Assembly: GCA_041485385.1 (NCBI GenBank) | Contig: JBGPJM010000011.1 | Location: 1-47,533, forward strand | DNA: 47,533 nt | Reading direction: 5' to 3' | Source: JBGPJM01 sp041485385 | GTDB lineage: Bacteria; Planctomycetota; Phycisphaerae; Phycisphaerales; UBA1924 | In this document: positions 34,300-43,300 of the stretch, piece after piece | How positions within the stretch are numbered: position 1 is the first letter of the stretch | How the letters are laid out: every line of letters starts with the position of its first letter | Notes under the pieces: model-generated | Told to the model about the DNA's origin: nothing | Database searches by the model: none | What the model saw: only the letters and a program-made list of their open reading frames with translations | Translations under genes and position numbers: made by a program

Positions 34300-34856
34300 T
34301 GGTGCCTGCCGCTCGTGAACCCCGTGAGGCATGGGGGCCGACTCAGCGAGGGGCGCTCCTGCTGGAGGTGATGCTGGCGATCGCGCTCTTCGTATCGGCG
34401 GGGATGGTGGTGCTGTCGATGGTGGGGCAGTCGGTGGGGTCGCTGGAGGCCTCGCGTGACAAGCAGCGGGCCGTTGACCTGGCCCGCTCGGCGATGGCGA
34501 AACTCGAGGCGGGGATCGAGACGGCGCAGGTGATGAACGGGCCCGTGCCGGTGTGGCAGGACGAGACGGAATCGGCGGGGATGGACATGGGCGCGCCGGC
34601 GGAGTCGGGGTGGGAGCTGCGGATCGAGACGGAGCCGTCGGGGTTCGACGGGCTGACGGCCGTGACGGTGACGGCGAAGAAGACCGCCGGCGGCGCGAGC
34701 TACACGCTCAAGCAGCTTGTGCGAATGTCGTCGAAGGGCGAGGACAACGTCGGCGGCGTGGACGAGGTGATCAAGGAGGCCGAGCGCGGGGCGCGCGAGG
34801 GGCCGGCGAAGAAGGCGGCCGGAACGGGCGGCGGGCGAACGGCGGGTGGGCGATGA
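34296..34856 (+). CDS. gspI: Minor pseudopilin GspI-like
   Basis: 186 residues; the GTG at 34296 overlaps the gspH stop, and an ATG follows immediately. The prepilin motif is QRG|ALLLEVMLAIALFVSAG with Glu5. The segment EASRDKQRAVDLARSAMAKLEAG is typical of GspI. The C-terminal tail is Lys/Gly/Arg-rich and not part of the family. In known systems GspI nucleates the tip with GspJ and GspK, which follow. Confidence 0.85.
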   Translation: MMVPAAREPREAWGPTQRGALLLEVMLAIALFVSAGMVVLSMVGQSVGSLEASRDKQRAVDLARSAMAKLEAGIETAQVMNGPVPVWQDETESAGMDMGAPAESGWELRIETEPSGFDGLTAVTVTAKKTAGGASYTLKQLVRMSSKGEDNVGGVDEVIKEAERGAREGPAKKAAGTGGGRTAGGR

Positions 34857-35566
34857 AGCGTCGCGCATTCACGCTGCTGGAGATGGTGCTGGGGTTGGCC
34901 CTCGTGGCGGCGCTCCTGGGGGCGATGATCGGGTTCGTCTGGAACCTCCTTGACCGCCGGGAGACGTTGGTGCGCGGCGCGCGGGACGTGCAGGCGGGGT
35001 GCGCGATCGTGGAACGCATGGAGAGCGACCTGGTCGCGGGGCTGGCCGGCGACGGCGGGATGGGCGCGGGGGTGGTGGGGGACGCAACGAAGCTCAAGCT
35101 GCTCTCTCGCGGCGTATGGCTGGCGGTGGAGGGGAGCGACGCGGCGAGGGCGGCTCACAGGGACCTGCAGGGCACGGAGTACGCGTTCGACGCGGCAAGC
35201 GGGAAGCTAACGGCCCGCCGGTTCAGCGGTTCGAGCGGCCAAGGCACCATGGAGGTGCTGTCGGACCGCGTCCATCGGGTGCGCCTCCGGTACTACGACG
35301 GGCGGGCCTGGCGCACGTCGTTCGACAGCCTGAGAGAGGGCGGGTTGCCGGTGGCGATAGAGGTCGCAGTGTGGTTCACAGGACTGGGGAACGAGACCAC
35401 GGCGGTCGCCTCGAAGGACGGCCAGAAGGGATCGATGGACGACGCTGACGCGAGCAAGGTGGAGAGCAAGGACGCCAACCAGGAGAAGAAATGGGGGGAG
35501 CCGGATCGCCTGCGGGTGATCGTTGTGCCAGACGGACCCGAGGCGGGATGGAAGGAGGGTGCGTGA
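34853..35566 (+). CDS. gspJ: Minor pseudopilin GspJ-like
   Basis: 237 residues, ATG overlapping the gspI stop (ATGA). The prepilin site lies at RRA|FTLLEMVLGLALVAALLG, with Ala instead of Gly at -1. GspJ-type features follow: GCAIVERMESDLVAGL (long helix into strand), LQGTEYAFDAASGKLTARRF, and VRLRYYDGRAWRTSF. A charged insert around 195-225 is extra. Longer reading from upstream is possible but has no support. Confidence 0.88.
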   Translation: MKRRAFTLLEMVLGLALVAALLGAMIGFVWNLLDRRETLVRGARDVQAGCAIVERMESDLVAGLAGDGGMGAGVVGDATKLKLLSRGVWLAVEGSDAARAAHRDLQGTEYAFDAASGKLTARRFSGSSGQGTMEVLSDRVHRVRLRYYDGRAWRTSFDSLREGGLPVAIEVAVWFTGLGNETTAVASKDGQKGSMDDADASKVESKDANQEKKWGEPDRLRVIVVPDGPEAGWKEGA

Positions 35567-37311
35567 TGAGCTCGCCGCGGAGACTGTTGAGCGAGGTCGG
35601 CGGCGTGGCGAAGCTGCGCGTGGCCCGCAGGTCACTCCCGGGGCAGCCAGGCGGTAGCCGGGACCGCGCAGTCGTGCTGTTCGCCGCACTGGTGGTGATC
35701 TCGATCGGAGCGCTGGTGGGGACGACCGTCATCTACTTCTCAGAGGCGGAGCGTGCGGCGGCGGACGTGACAGTCCGCAAGACACAGGCGCGGGCGATGG
35801 CTTGGTCTGGAGTGCAGGCGGTGATGGCGGAGCTGGCATCCCAGCGCGACGGGCTCGTTTCGGGGGAGAAGCCCAAGGTGACGGAGCGGTGGACAGCGCC
35901 GGCGCCGGATGCGGAGCGTGGGCCGCGGTGGGGGTACAGGATCGTCTCCGTGCACGGCGCGATGGTGCAAAGCGAGATGGGGCGGCTCTGCATCAACGCG
36001 TCGAGCGAGGAGATGCTGGAGAAAGTGGGGTTCCCGAAGGAGGTCGCCGGGCGGATCGTCGCGGCGGCGAAGACCCGGAAGTTCTCGAGCGTCACCGAGT
36101 TGCTCGACGTGGAAGGAGTGACCGCGACGATGTTGTGGGGAGGGAGCGGCGGGGGGGAGGGCCCGGTGGATCAGAGTCCGACGATGGTCGCGGGCGCGGC
36201 GGAGAGCACGAGCGGAACGCCCGCCAGCCGCGCGGGTGAGACCACCGTGCCCACGTCGGGCAGGGCGCCCCTGCCGCTGGCCGAAAGGCTGACGGTGTTC
36301 AGCTTCGACCCCGATGTGCAGGTTGGGTTGGGGTCGAGGGCATCGGAGGCGGCGGGGATCCGGCGGATCAACCTGAACACGCCATGGTCGGACCGGCTGG
36401 GGGACGCGATCGAGCGGAGGTGGGACAAGGGTGTTGCGGACGCGATCAAGGGGATGATGCAGGGAGGGGACAGGTTCGAATCGATCGCCGACATCGTGAA
36501 GAAAATGCGGGCGCTGGGGCTGAAGCCGCAGGACTGGCTGGAGGGGCTGGACGCGCTGACGTGCAGCGCGGACGAATACCGCGTCGGGCTGGTGGACCTG
36601 GGGACCGCGCCGGCAGAGGTGCTGGCGTGCGTGCCGGGGATCAGCGAGGAGGCCGCGGCGGAGATCGTGTTCAGGCGCGAAAAGCTGGACGACGTGCGGC
36701 GGAAGACCATCGTGTGGCCGGTGCTGGAGGGGATCCTGAAGGAGGGGGAGTTCGAGCAGGCGTGCGGGTGCCTGGCGATGAGGTCGATGCAGTGGCGGGT
36801 GGTGATCGAGGGCGGCGTGATGCCGACGGAGGAGGGGGCCGGGGCCTCGCCGGCCCGGGGCCGCCGACAGTTTCCGGGCGGCGAGCAGGAAGAGGCCGCG
36901 CTGAAGGATCGGGTGGTGCTCGAGGCGGTGATCGACGTCTCTTCGAAACGAGCGCGGGTGGCGTACCTTCGTGAGGTGACGATGCTGGCACTGGCGGGGG
37001 ACCTGGCGGAGGTCGCGACGGAGCGGGAAAGAGCGAAGAACGAGGCGGAGGGGACGGACATCGCACCAGCGACCGTCGCTTCCGGCATGCCGACCGCGGC
37101 CGCGCCGCCGGGCACGGACGTAAGGCCGTCAGGGCTGGAGATGGATACGGAACTGGACATGCCGGACCTGGACATGCGGGCGGAGGCAAAGGAGGTCGGA
37201 GCCAGCGCGGTGGAACGGGGAGGAGAGGAAGTGGCGGGTCGTGCTCCATCGGGCGCCGCACCGGCGCAGGAGGGGAAGGACCTCCGGGTGGGGAGATGGA
37301 GGGCGGGATGA
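35566..37311 (+). CDS. gspK: Minor pseudopilin GspK-like with helix-hairpin-helix domains
   Basis: 581 residues (family ~320-350). The ATG at 35566 overlaps the gspJ stop and follows AAGGAGG. The N-terminal helix (RAVVLFAALVVISIGALVGT) lacks the Gly(-1) and Glu(+5) of a clear prepilin site; absence of Glu5 is normal in GspK, absence of the Gly is not. Two helix-hairpin-helix-like (SAM-type) modules are seen: FPKEVAGRIVAAAKTRKFSS (about 160-185) and LLDVEGVTATM, then INLNTPW and VLACVPGISEEAAAEIVFRR (about 350-365). Long acidic and Ala/Pro-rich stretches account for the extra length. Confidence 0.85.
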   Translation: MSSPRRLLSEVGGVAKLRVARRSLPGQPGGSRDRAVVLFAALVVISIGALVGTTVIYFSEAERAAADVTVRKTQARAMAWSGVQAVMAELASQRDGLVSGEKPKVTERWTAPAPDAERGPRWGYRIVSVHGAMVQSEMGRLCINASSEEMLEKVGFPKEVAGRIVAAAKTRKFSSVTELLDVEGVTATMLWGGSGGGEGPVDQSPTMVAGAAESTSGTPASRAGETTVPTSGRAPLPLAERLTVFSFDPDVQVGLGSRASEAAGIRRINLNTPWSDRLGDAIERRWDKGVADAIKGMMQGGDRFESIADIVKKMRALGLKPQDWLEGLDALTCSADEYRVGLVDLGTAPAEVLACVPGISEEAAAEIVFRREKLDDVRRKTIVWPVLEGILKEGEFEQACGCLAMRSMQWRVVIEGGVMPTEEGAGASPARGRRQFPGGEQEEAALKDRVVLEAVIDVSSKRARVAYLREVTMLALAGDLAEVATERERAKNEAEGTDIAPATVASGMPTAAAPPGTDVRPSGLEMDTELDMPDLDMRAEAKEVGASAVERGGEEVAGRAPSGAAPAQEGKDLRVGRWRAG

Positions 37312-37416
37312 ATGGCCGCGGCTCCGCACGGCCGCGGATCGCGGGGGAGTGGACGCGGTTTGGGGGAACGCGTGGGCAGACAGGGCGGTGCCCGCCGGGC
37401 ATGGAGGCATGATGTG

Positions 37417-39192
37417 ATGCGCAGCAGGCAGGGCAATGGGCAGCAGGTGGCGATCAATGTCGAGAACGACCGGCTGGTCGGGGTGCTGGCGCGGGCGCGC
37501 GGGACGAGAGTTGTGGTCGAGGGGTGGGTATCGGCGGAGCGGCCCGGGGACGTGGACGCGGCGGACGCCTCGGCGATGGGGCGGTGGATCAACGAGGAGC
37601 TGAAGAAGGCGGGGATGCTCGGGGCGGCGCGCAGGGCAAGCGCGATCTTCGCTGTGCCGCGCGGCGAGGTCGTCATGAAGCGGATCACCTTCCCGCCGGG
37701 CGGCGAGGACGCCGACCTGCCCGGGATGGTTCACCTGCAGATGGTGAGGCAACTGACGGTCTCTCCGGAGAGCGCGGCGATCGACTATGTCCCGATCCCG
37801 ACCACGACGGGGCCCACCGCCAATCTGACGACCAAGGCGGGGACGACGGTGTTGGCCGCGGCGCTGCAAGGGGAACGGGTTGATTGGCGACGGGCCGTGG
37901 CGCGTGCGGCCGGATTGCGGCTGGGAAGGGTGGCGCTGAAATCGGCGGGGGCGGCGGCGCTGCTGGCGGAGACATCGGCAAGGCGGGGCGGGGGGCTCCT
38001 GGGGATAGCGCTGGGGTGCGGGTCCACGGAGTTCGTGGTGGTGGAGGACGGGCAGCTTGTGTTCGCCCGGGCGACGGACCTGGTGAGGCCCGAGAGCGGC
38101 GCGGGATTCCACGCGCGCCCCACCGAGGCGGAGGAGCTCTTCGCCGAGAAGGTGGCGGTGGAGGCCAAACGCACCTGGATGAGCTACCGCGTGACGCCGG
38201 ACTCGGCGGAGATCGAGGCGGTGGTAGTGCTGGGGGCCGACGAGGTGTCGAAGCGCGTGGCGGCCCGGTGCGCCGAGTCGATGGAGATGAGCGCGGAGAC
38301 GGCGGAGTTCCCGGGGTTCGTGGAAACGCCCGCGGCGATGCCGGCGCGGGACCGCAGCGCGACGGCGGCGCTGGTGGGGCTGATCGCCGAGCCGGCGATC
38401 GGACGCGCGACGCTGGACTTCGCAAACCCGAGGAGGGCTCCGGATGTCGCGGCGGCACGCCGGCAGAAGGTGCTGCTGGGGACCCTGGCGGCGATCCTGG
38501 TGCTGGGGGGCGGTTACACGGCGATGCGCCTGGATCTTCGGAACCGGGAGTCGGAGCTCGACGGGCTGAAGGCGCAGTGGACGGCGTCGACGGACGAGTA
38601 CGCGGAGCTGGTGAGGAACAAGGCGAGACTGGAACACCTGCGACGGTGGATGGACACGCGGGTGGACTGGCTGGCGCACCTCAGCCTCCTGAGCGAGCAG
38701 ATGCCGGATCCGCGGGAGGCGCAGCTCGATTCCATCGGCGGGCACGGGGGAGCGGCGGTGACCTACAAAAAGGCCGAGGGCGTCAAGGCGTACTCCGAGG
38801 ACGGCTGGTCGCAGGCGGTGCAGGGCGTGTTCAACGTGGAGGGGCGGATGAAGTCGCGCGAGGTCGCGGACGATCTGCGTGCCCGCCTGGTGAGCGACCA
38901 GCGGTACAAGCTTGAGTCCAAGGGCGCGGACCTGTGGAACCGGTTCGATTGGAAGCTGACGACCAGCAAGGGCGTGCCGGAGAAGGCGGGGGAGAGCAAG
39001 GCGCCGGAGCCGAAAAAGGAGAGCATCGAGAAGAAGACCGGCGACAACAAGCCGGAGGTGAAGCCCCCAGGCGAGAAGAAGCCGGCAGAGAAAAAGCTGG
39101 GGCTTGGCGGAAAGAGACCGGCGAAACTGCAAGGCGGCGCCGGAGCGGCGAGCCCCTCCGGTGCTGAAGATCGCGAAGGGGGTGTGCAGTGA
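37417..39192 (+). CDS. gspL: GspL/PilM-PilN-like assembly protein
   Basis: 591 residues. The N-terminal half is an actin-like PilM/GspL domain (VAINVENDRLVGVLARARG, AIFAVPRGEVVMKRITFPPG, LLGIALGCGSTEFVVVEDGQ). A membrane helix (VLLGTLAAILVLGGGYTAM, about 365-384) and a PilN-like coiled-coil and ferredoxin-like periplasmic part follow. The end is a ~70-residue Lys/Pro/Glu-rich tail. I chose the ATG at 37417 because GGAGG lies nine bases before it; an ATG at 37312 would add 35 Arg/Gly-rich residues and has no similarity. It would couple the ATPase to the periplasmic machine. The stop overlaps the next start (GTGA). Confidence 0.88.
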   Translation: MRSRQGNGQQVAINVENDRLVGVLARARGTRVVVEGWVSAERPGDVDAADASAMGRWINEELKKAGMLGAARRASAIFAVPRGEVVMKRITFPPGGEDADLPGMVHLQMVRQLTVSPESAAIDYVPIPTTTGPTANLTTKAGTTVLAAALQGERVDWRRAVARAAGLRLGRVALKSAGAAALLAETSARRGGGLLGIALGCGSTEFVVVEDGQLVFARATDLVRPESGAGFHARPTEAEELFAEKVAVEAKRTWMSYRVTPDSAEIEAVVVLGADEVSKRVAARCAESMEMSAETAEFPGFVETPAAMPARDRSATAALVGLIAEPAIGRATLDFANPRRAPDVAAARRQKVLLGTLAAILVLGGGYTAMRLDLRNRESELDGLKAQWTASTDEYAELVRNKARLEHLRRWMDTRVDWLAHLSLLSEQMPDPREAQLDSIGGHGGAAVTYKKAEGVKAYSEDGWSQAVQGVFNVEGRMKSREVADDLRARLVSDQRYKLESKGADLWNRFDWKLTTSKGVPEKAGESKAPEPKKESIEKKTGDNKPEVKPPGEKKPAEKKLGLGGKRPAKLQGGAGAASPSGAEDREGGVQ

Positions 39193-40205
39193 AGCTGAAC
39201 GTGCGCCTGCTTTCCGCCGCAGGGGTTTCGGTGGTGGTGCTGGGGATCTGTGCAGCGGAGTACCGCTCCTGGGCCTCGCAGCGGGACCAGATCACCGAGG
39301 AGCTCGGACGGTACCGGACGGGGATCGCGGACCGGGACCGGGAGATGGAGGGGCGTGCGAGGATAAAGCGTGAGCTCACGCGGCTCGCGGAAACGATGCT
39401 GGGGACCGACGAGGAGACGGTGACGGCGGCGGCGCGGACGTCCCTGAACGAGATCGTGGCGCACTACGGGCTGACGAACATGTCGGTGACGACGGCGCGC
39501 CCGATGGGCGTGAAGAACCCGGCGGCCGAGGCGCGGGTGACCGAGTTCGTGGACAAGAAGCAGAAGAACCTGCGGAGTCGGCCGGACTTCATGGCGATCT
39601 CGGCAACGCTGAACGGGACCGGGACGCTGGAGCAGGTGACCCGGACGATGGCGACGCTGGAGGTGCAGCCGTGGGTGCACCGGATCGACGCGTTCAACTT
39701 CAAGCCGCTCGGCAAGGAGCGCGAGCAGATCGAGCTGAACGTCATCCTCACGACGGTCTACGTGACGGACACGGACTTGCGGAAGAGGGAGGTGATGGCG
39801 GAGGGGGAGCGGATGTGGCGACCCGTGGAAGAGGCGGAGTTTTCGCTTTGGCGGCCGCTCGTGGCGAAGAACGTGTTCAGGGAGCCCCCCCCGCCGCCGC
39901 CCGCCGTCCCGGTGGCCCCCGCCTCGCTGGCGGCGGCCGTGGCGGCGCCGGAGCAGCCCCCGCCGGTGCGCGTGCCGTACGAGGAGTGGCGGGTGTCGGG
40001 TATCACAAGGGGCGTGGACGGCGCACAGCTCATGCTCGTGAACGAGAAGACCAAGGAATGGAAGACCCTGAACGCCGGAGGCATGGTCCTGGACGCGAAG
40101 TTCGTGGACGGAAGCGGGGAAGTGGCGCGGATCGCGATCGGGGAGGCGCAGTTCGAGGTGAAGACGGGGCAGAGGCTATCGGAGAGGAGACTGGTGGCGA
40201 AGTGA
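39189..40205 (+). CDS. GspM/PilO-like protein fused to a GspC/PilP-like domain
   Basis: 338 residues. One N-terminal helix (LLSAAGVSVVVLGICAAEYR), a coiled coil (DQITEELGRYRTGIADRDREM), then a PilO/GspM ferredoxin-like domain (GTLEQVTRTMATLEVQPW, NVILTTVYVTD). After a Pro/Ala linker (about 230-260) comes a second domain with the PilP/GspC HR-domain pattern: PLVAKNVF, WRVSGITRGVDGAQLMLVN, TKEWKTLNAGGMVLDAKFVD, ARIAIGEAQFEVKTGQRL. In known systems the HR/PilP domain binds the secretin N0 domain. The giant secretin-like gene starts 169 bases later, and no separate gspC or pilP is present. Confidence 0.85.
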   Translation: MKLNVRLLSAAGVSVVVLGICAAEYRSWASQRDQITEELGRYRTGIADRDREMEGRARIKRELTRLAETMLGTDEETVTAAARTSLNEIVAHYGLTNMSVTTARPMGVKNPAAEARVTEFVDKKQKNLRSRPDFMAISATLNGTGTLEQVTRTMATLEVQPWVHRIDAFNFKPLGKEREQIELNVILTTVYVTDTDLRKREVMAEGERMWRPVEEAEFSLWRPLVAKNVFREPPPPPPAVPVAPASLAAAVAAPEQPPPVRVPYEEWRVSGITRGVDGAQLMLVNEKTKEWKTLNAGGMVLDAKFVDGSGEVARIAIGEAQFEVKTGQRLSERRLVAK

Positions 40206-40240
40206 CCCCTGGCGCGGCGCTGATGCGCGCGGACAAGGGG

Positions 40241-40280
40241 TGTCGGCTGTTGTCGGTTGCTGATGGCTGCTGTCGGCTCA
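40241..40280. repeat. Four tandem 10-bp units (TGTCGGCTGT-type)
   Basis: Units TGTCGGCTGT, TGTCGGTTGC, TGATGGCTGC and TGTCGGCTCA follow without gaps, each ten bases, matching TGTCGGCT with one or two changes. The array lies in the 169-base leader of the giant secretin-like gene, 95 bases before its start. One helical turn per unit could suit a binding protein or DNA bending. Confidence 0.7.
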
Positions 40281-40374
40281 AGAAGAGGCCGGGGGGTGCG
40301 GGAGTAGACTGGCCCGTTCGTTTTGTTGCGGCGGGCAGGAAGACGCCGCGGTGTCGGATTGTGATGGAGAAACG

Positions 40375-43300
40375 ATGATGAAACGGCGAAGTGCAAACCG
40401 ATTGCTGGTCCCTGCGCTCCTGGTCATGGCGGCCGGACAGCCGGTTTCGTTGTTTGCGCAGGAGGCGGGGACGCCCGGCGCGCAGCAACCGGGTTCGCCG
40501 CAGCCGGAGAAACCCGGGGAGAAGCCGGGGACGCCGCAACCGGCCGGCCCTGCACCGGCGCCCGCGCCCGCTGCGCCGGGAACTCCGCCGCCGCAGTCGG
40601 GTACGCCCCCTCCGGCCACCCCGCCGGCGCAGCCTGCGAACCCCGCGCCACAGCCGATTCCGCCTGTCCCACCGGCGCCTCAGGCAACCGCCCCGGCAAC
40701 GGCCCCGGCGACACCGCCCGCCCCTGCGCCCGCCGCCCCGGCGGCCCCGCAGCCTGCGGCCAAGCCCGCGAAGCTGCTGTTCAACTTCCAGAACGCGCCG
40801 TACGAGCAGGTGATGGACTTCATGCAGCGGCAGACCGGGCTGCCGGTGATCAAGGAGGCCGAGCTGCCCAACGCCCCGGTAACGTTCATCAGCGCATCAG
40901 AGTACACGCTGGAGGAGGCGCTGGACGTGCTGAACCGGATGCTGTTCATGCATGGACTGCAGGTGCGGCGGGACGCGAACTTCCTTCTGGTGACGAAGAT
41001 CGAGAACATGGCGCCGCTAGGGCCGGTCGGGAAGGACAAGGTGCCGGAGGGAGTGGGCTCGATGCAGATGGTCACGGTGGTGGTGCCCCTGAGCAACGCC
41101 TCAGCGGCGCCCCTGGCGGACCAGCTCAAGCCTCTGGTGACGAAAGTCGGCCAGATCACGGCGCTGCCGACGCAGAACGCCCTGATCCTGGTGGACACGG
41201 CGGCACAGTGCGCTCGCCTGCGCGACGTGATCAAGCAGCTGGACGCCGAGCGCCCGAGCGACTCGGAGTACAAGCTCTTTCAGCTGCATCACTCGAAGGC
41301 GGACGTGGTGCTCGGGGCCCTCAAGGGCCTGATGTCGGAGAAGCGGACATTCCAGATCATCGAGAAGGATGGCTCGATCAAGACGGTGCGGGACGAGCAG
41401 ATCCAGGGGCTGAATATCCAGGCGTACCCCCCGGCCAACGCGATCATCGCCATCGGGCCCAGGGCTCGCCTGCAGACCATCGACGAGATCATCGCGATGT
41501 TGGACAAGGAAGGGGGCGACGCCGATGACCGGGCGATGATGACGTTCGCGCTGGCGGCCGCGGGGGCGGACGATGCCGCGGCAAGGGTCACGAGCCTGTT
41601 CGCGACGCTGCCGCCCGAGAAGAAGCCGACGATCCTGCCACTGAAGGAGCAGGGGAAGCTGACGGTGGTGGGGTCGAGCGCGCAGCTGGCGCTCGCGGCG
41701 AGCCTGGTGGCGGAGATCGACCCCGGCGCGGCACCGACGACCAAGACCGACGGGAGCCCGCCCGCAGCCAGGCCCGAGTCGCGTGCGGCAGTCGTGCGCC
41801 TGAAGTTCGTAACACCCGACAACGCGACAGGGATCCTGGCGCGCCTTCTCTCGGCACGCCAGACGGCGGTGCTGCGGTACGCGCCGGCGCCCGATGGCAA
41901 GGGGCTGATCGTTTCCGGTCCGTCAGCGGACGTCGAGGCGCTCGAGCAGATCGTCGCGGGGATCGACGTGGCCCCGCAAGTGGATACCGAGGTGCGCCAG
42001 GTCGTGATCGGCGGGAACGGCGACGCGGAGAAGCTCCTGGCCCGGGCGGGGGAGCTCTACGCCCTGACGACACGCGCCAAGACCGAGCCGGTGACCGCGA
42101 GCCTGGACAAGGAGACTCGGACGGCGACCCTGGTCGGGAGCAAGGCGGCGCTGGCGGCGTACACCGACCAGATCCGTTCGGTCGAAGTCGCCTCGCCGGT
42201 GACGCGCGAGGTGCGGTCGTACGAGCTGACGAAGGCCAAGCCCAGCGTCGCAGCGGCCAAACTCCTGCGGCTGGCCAGGCCGATGCTCGAGCCCGCGAAC
42301 CCGGCGGCGGGAGCGTACGCGGCCCCGCAGGTCGAGCCGATGGACGAGGTGAGCAAGCTGATCGTGAAGGCCGCGCCGGAGCAGTTCGCGGTCCTGGAGC
42401 AACTCGTCAGGTCGATCGATGCCCCGGACTCCAGCAGCGTGGCGTTCCGGGTGATCTCGGTGGCGGGCGGGGACGCCAAGAGCGTGGCGGACAAGGCGCA
42501 GGCGATCTACGCCAGGCAGGTCGAGGGTCTGCCGGAAGGACAGGGTGGGAAGGTGTCGGTGGAGGTGGACCCGACCAGCGGAAACCTGCTGGTGAGCGCT
42601 TCGGCGGAGGGGATGGAGCGGTTCGTCAGGATCCTCGACGAGCTGCAGAAGCACGCCGGGCCGGCGCGCCAGCTCCGGATGATCGAGCTCAAGAACGCCA
42701 AGGCGGCCGATGTCGTGGCGTTCATGAGCGATCTGGTGAAGTCGAGCAAGCCGTTCGTGGCCGAGGCCGGGCCGGACCCGGTCCTGGAGCCGATCGAGGC
42801 GACTAACTCGGTGCTCGTGGCGGCGCAGCCGGGCCAGTTCGCGGTGATCGAGGCGCTGGTGCGCTCGCTGGACACGCGGAGCGCCGGCGACCGGCCGCCG
42901 TTGCGGATCCTGAAGCTGCGGACGACCGAGGCCGCGAGCATCGCGAGCGTCCTGAACCAGTCGTACGCCAACCGCTCGCCCGAGCAGCGGGCCAAGCAGC
43001 CGGTGGATATCACGGCGGACTCCTCGACCAACACGCTGATCGTTTCGGCGCACCCGGACGCGATGACGGAGATCGAGCGGATCGTCTCCGAGCTCAACGA
43101 GACCCAGGCCCTGGACGCCAAAGGGCGGGAAATCCGGATCTTCCCCTTGAAGGTGGCCCGCGCGGACGAGCTCGGCCAGACGATCGACCAGATGTACCCG
43201 GTGCCGCCCATGCCGCGGGACCGCAACGGCCAGGCGCGCCCCGATCTGCAGCAGCCCAAGGAAGTCTCCGTTCGCGCCGACCGGGGGACCAACTCGTTGA

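Noticed and set aside
37312..37416. N-terminal extension of the GspL-like protein
   Set aside because: Arg/Gly-rich, no similarity to PilM; a good ribosome site precedes the ATG at 37417.
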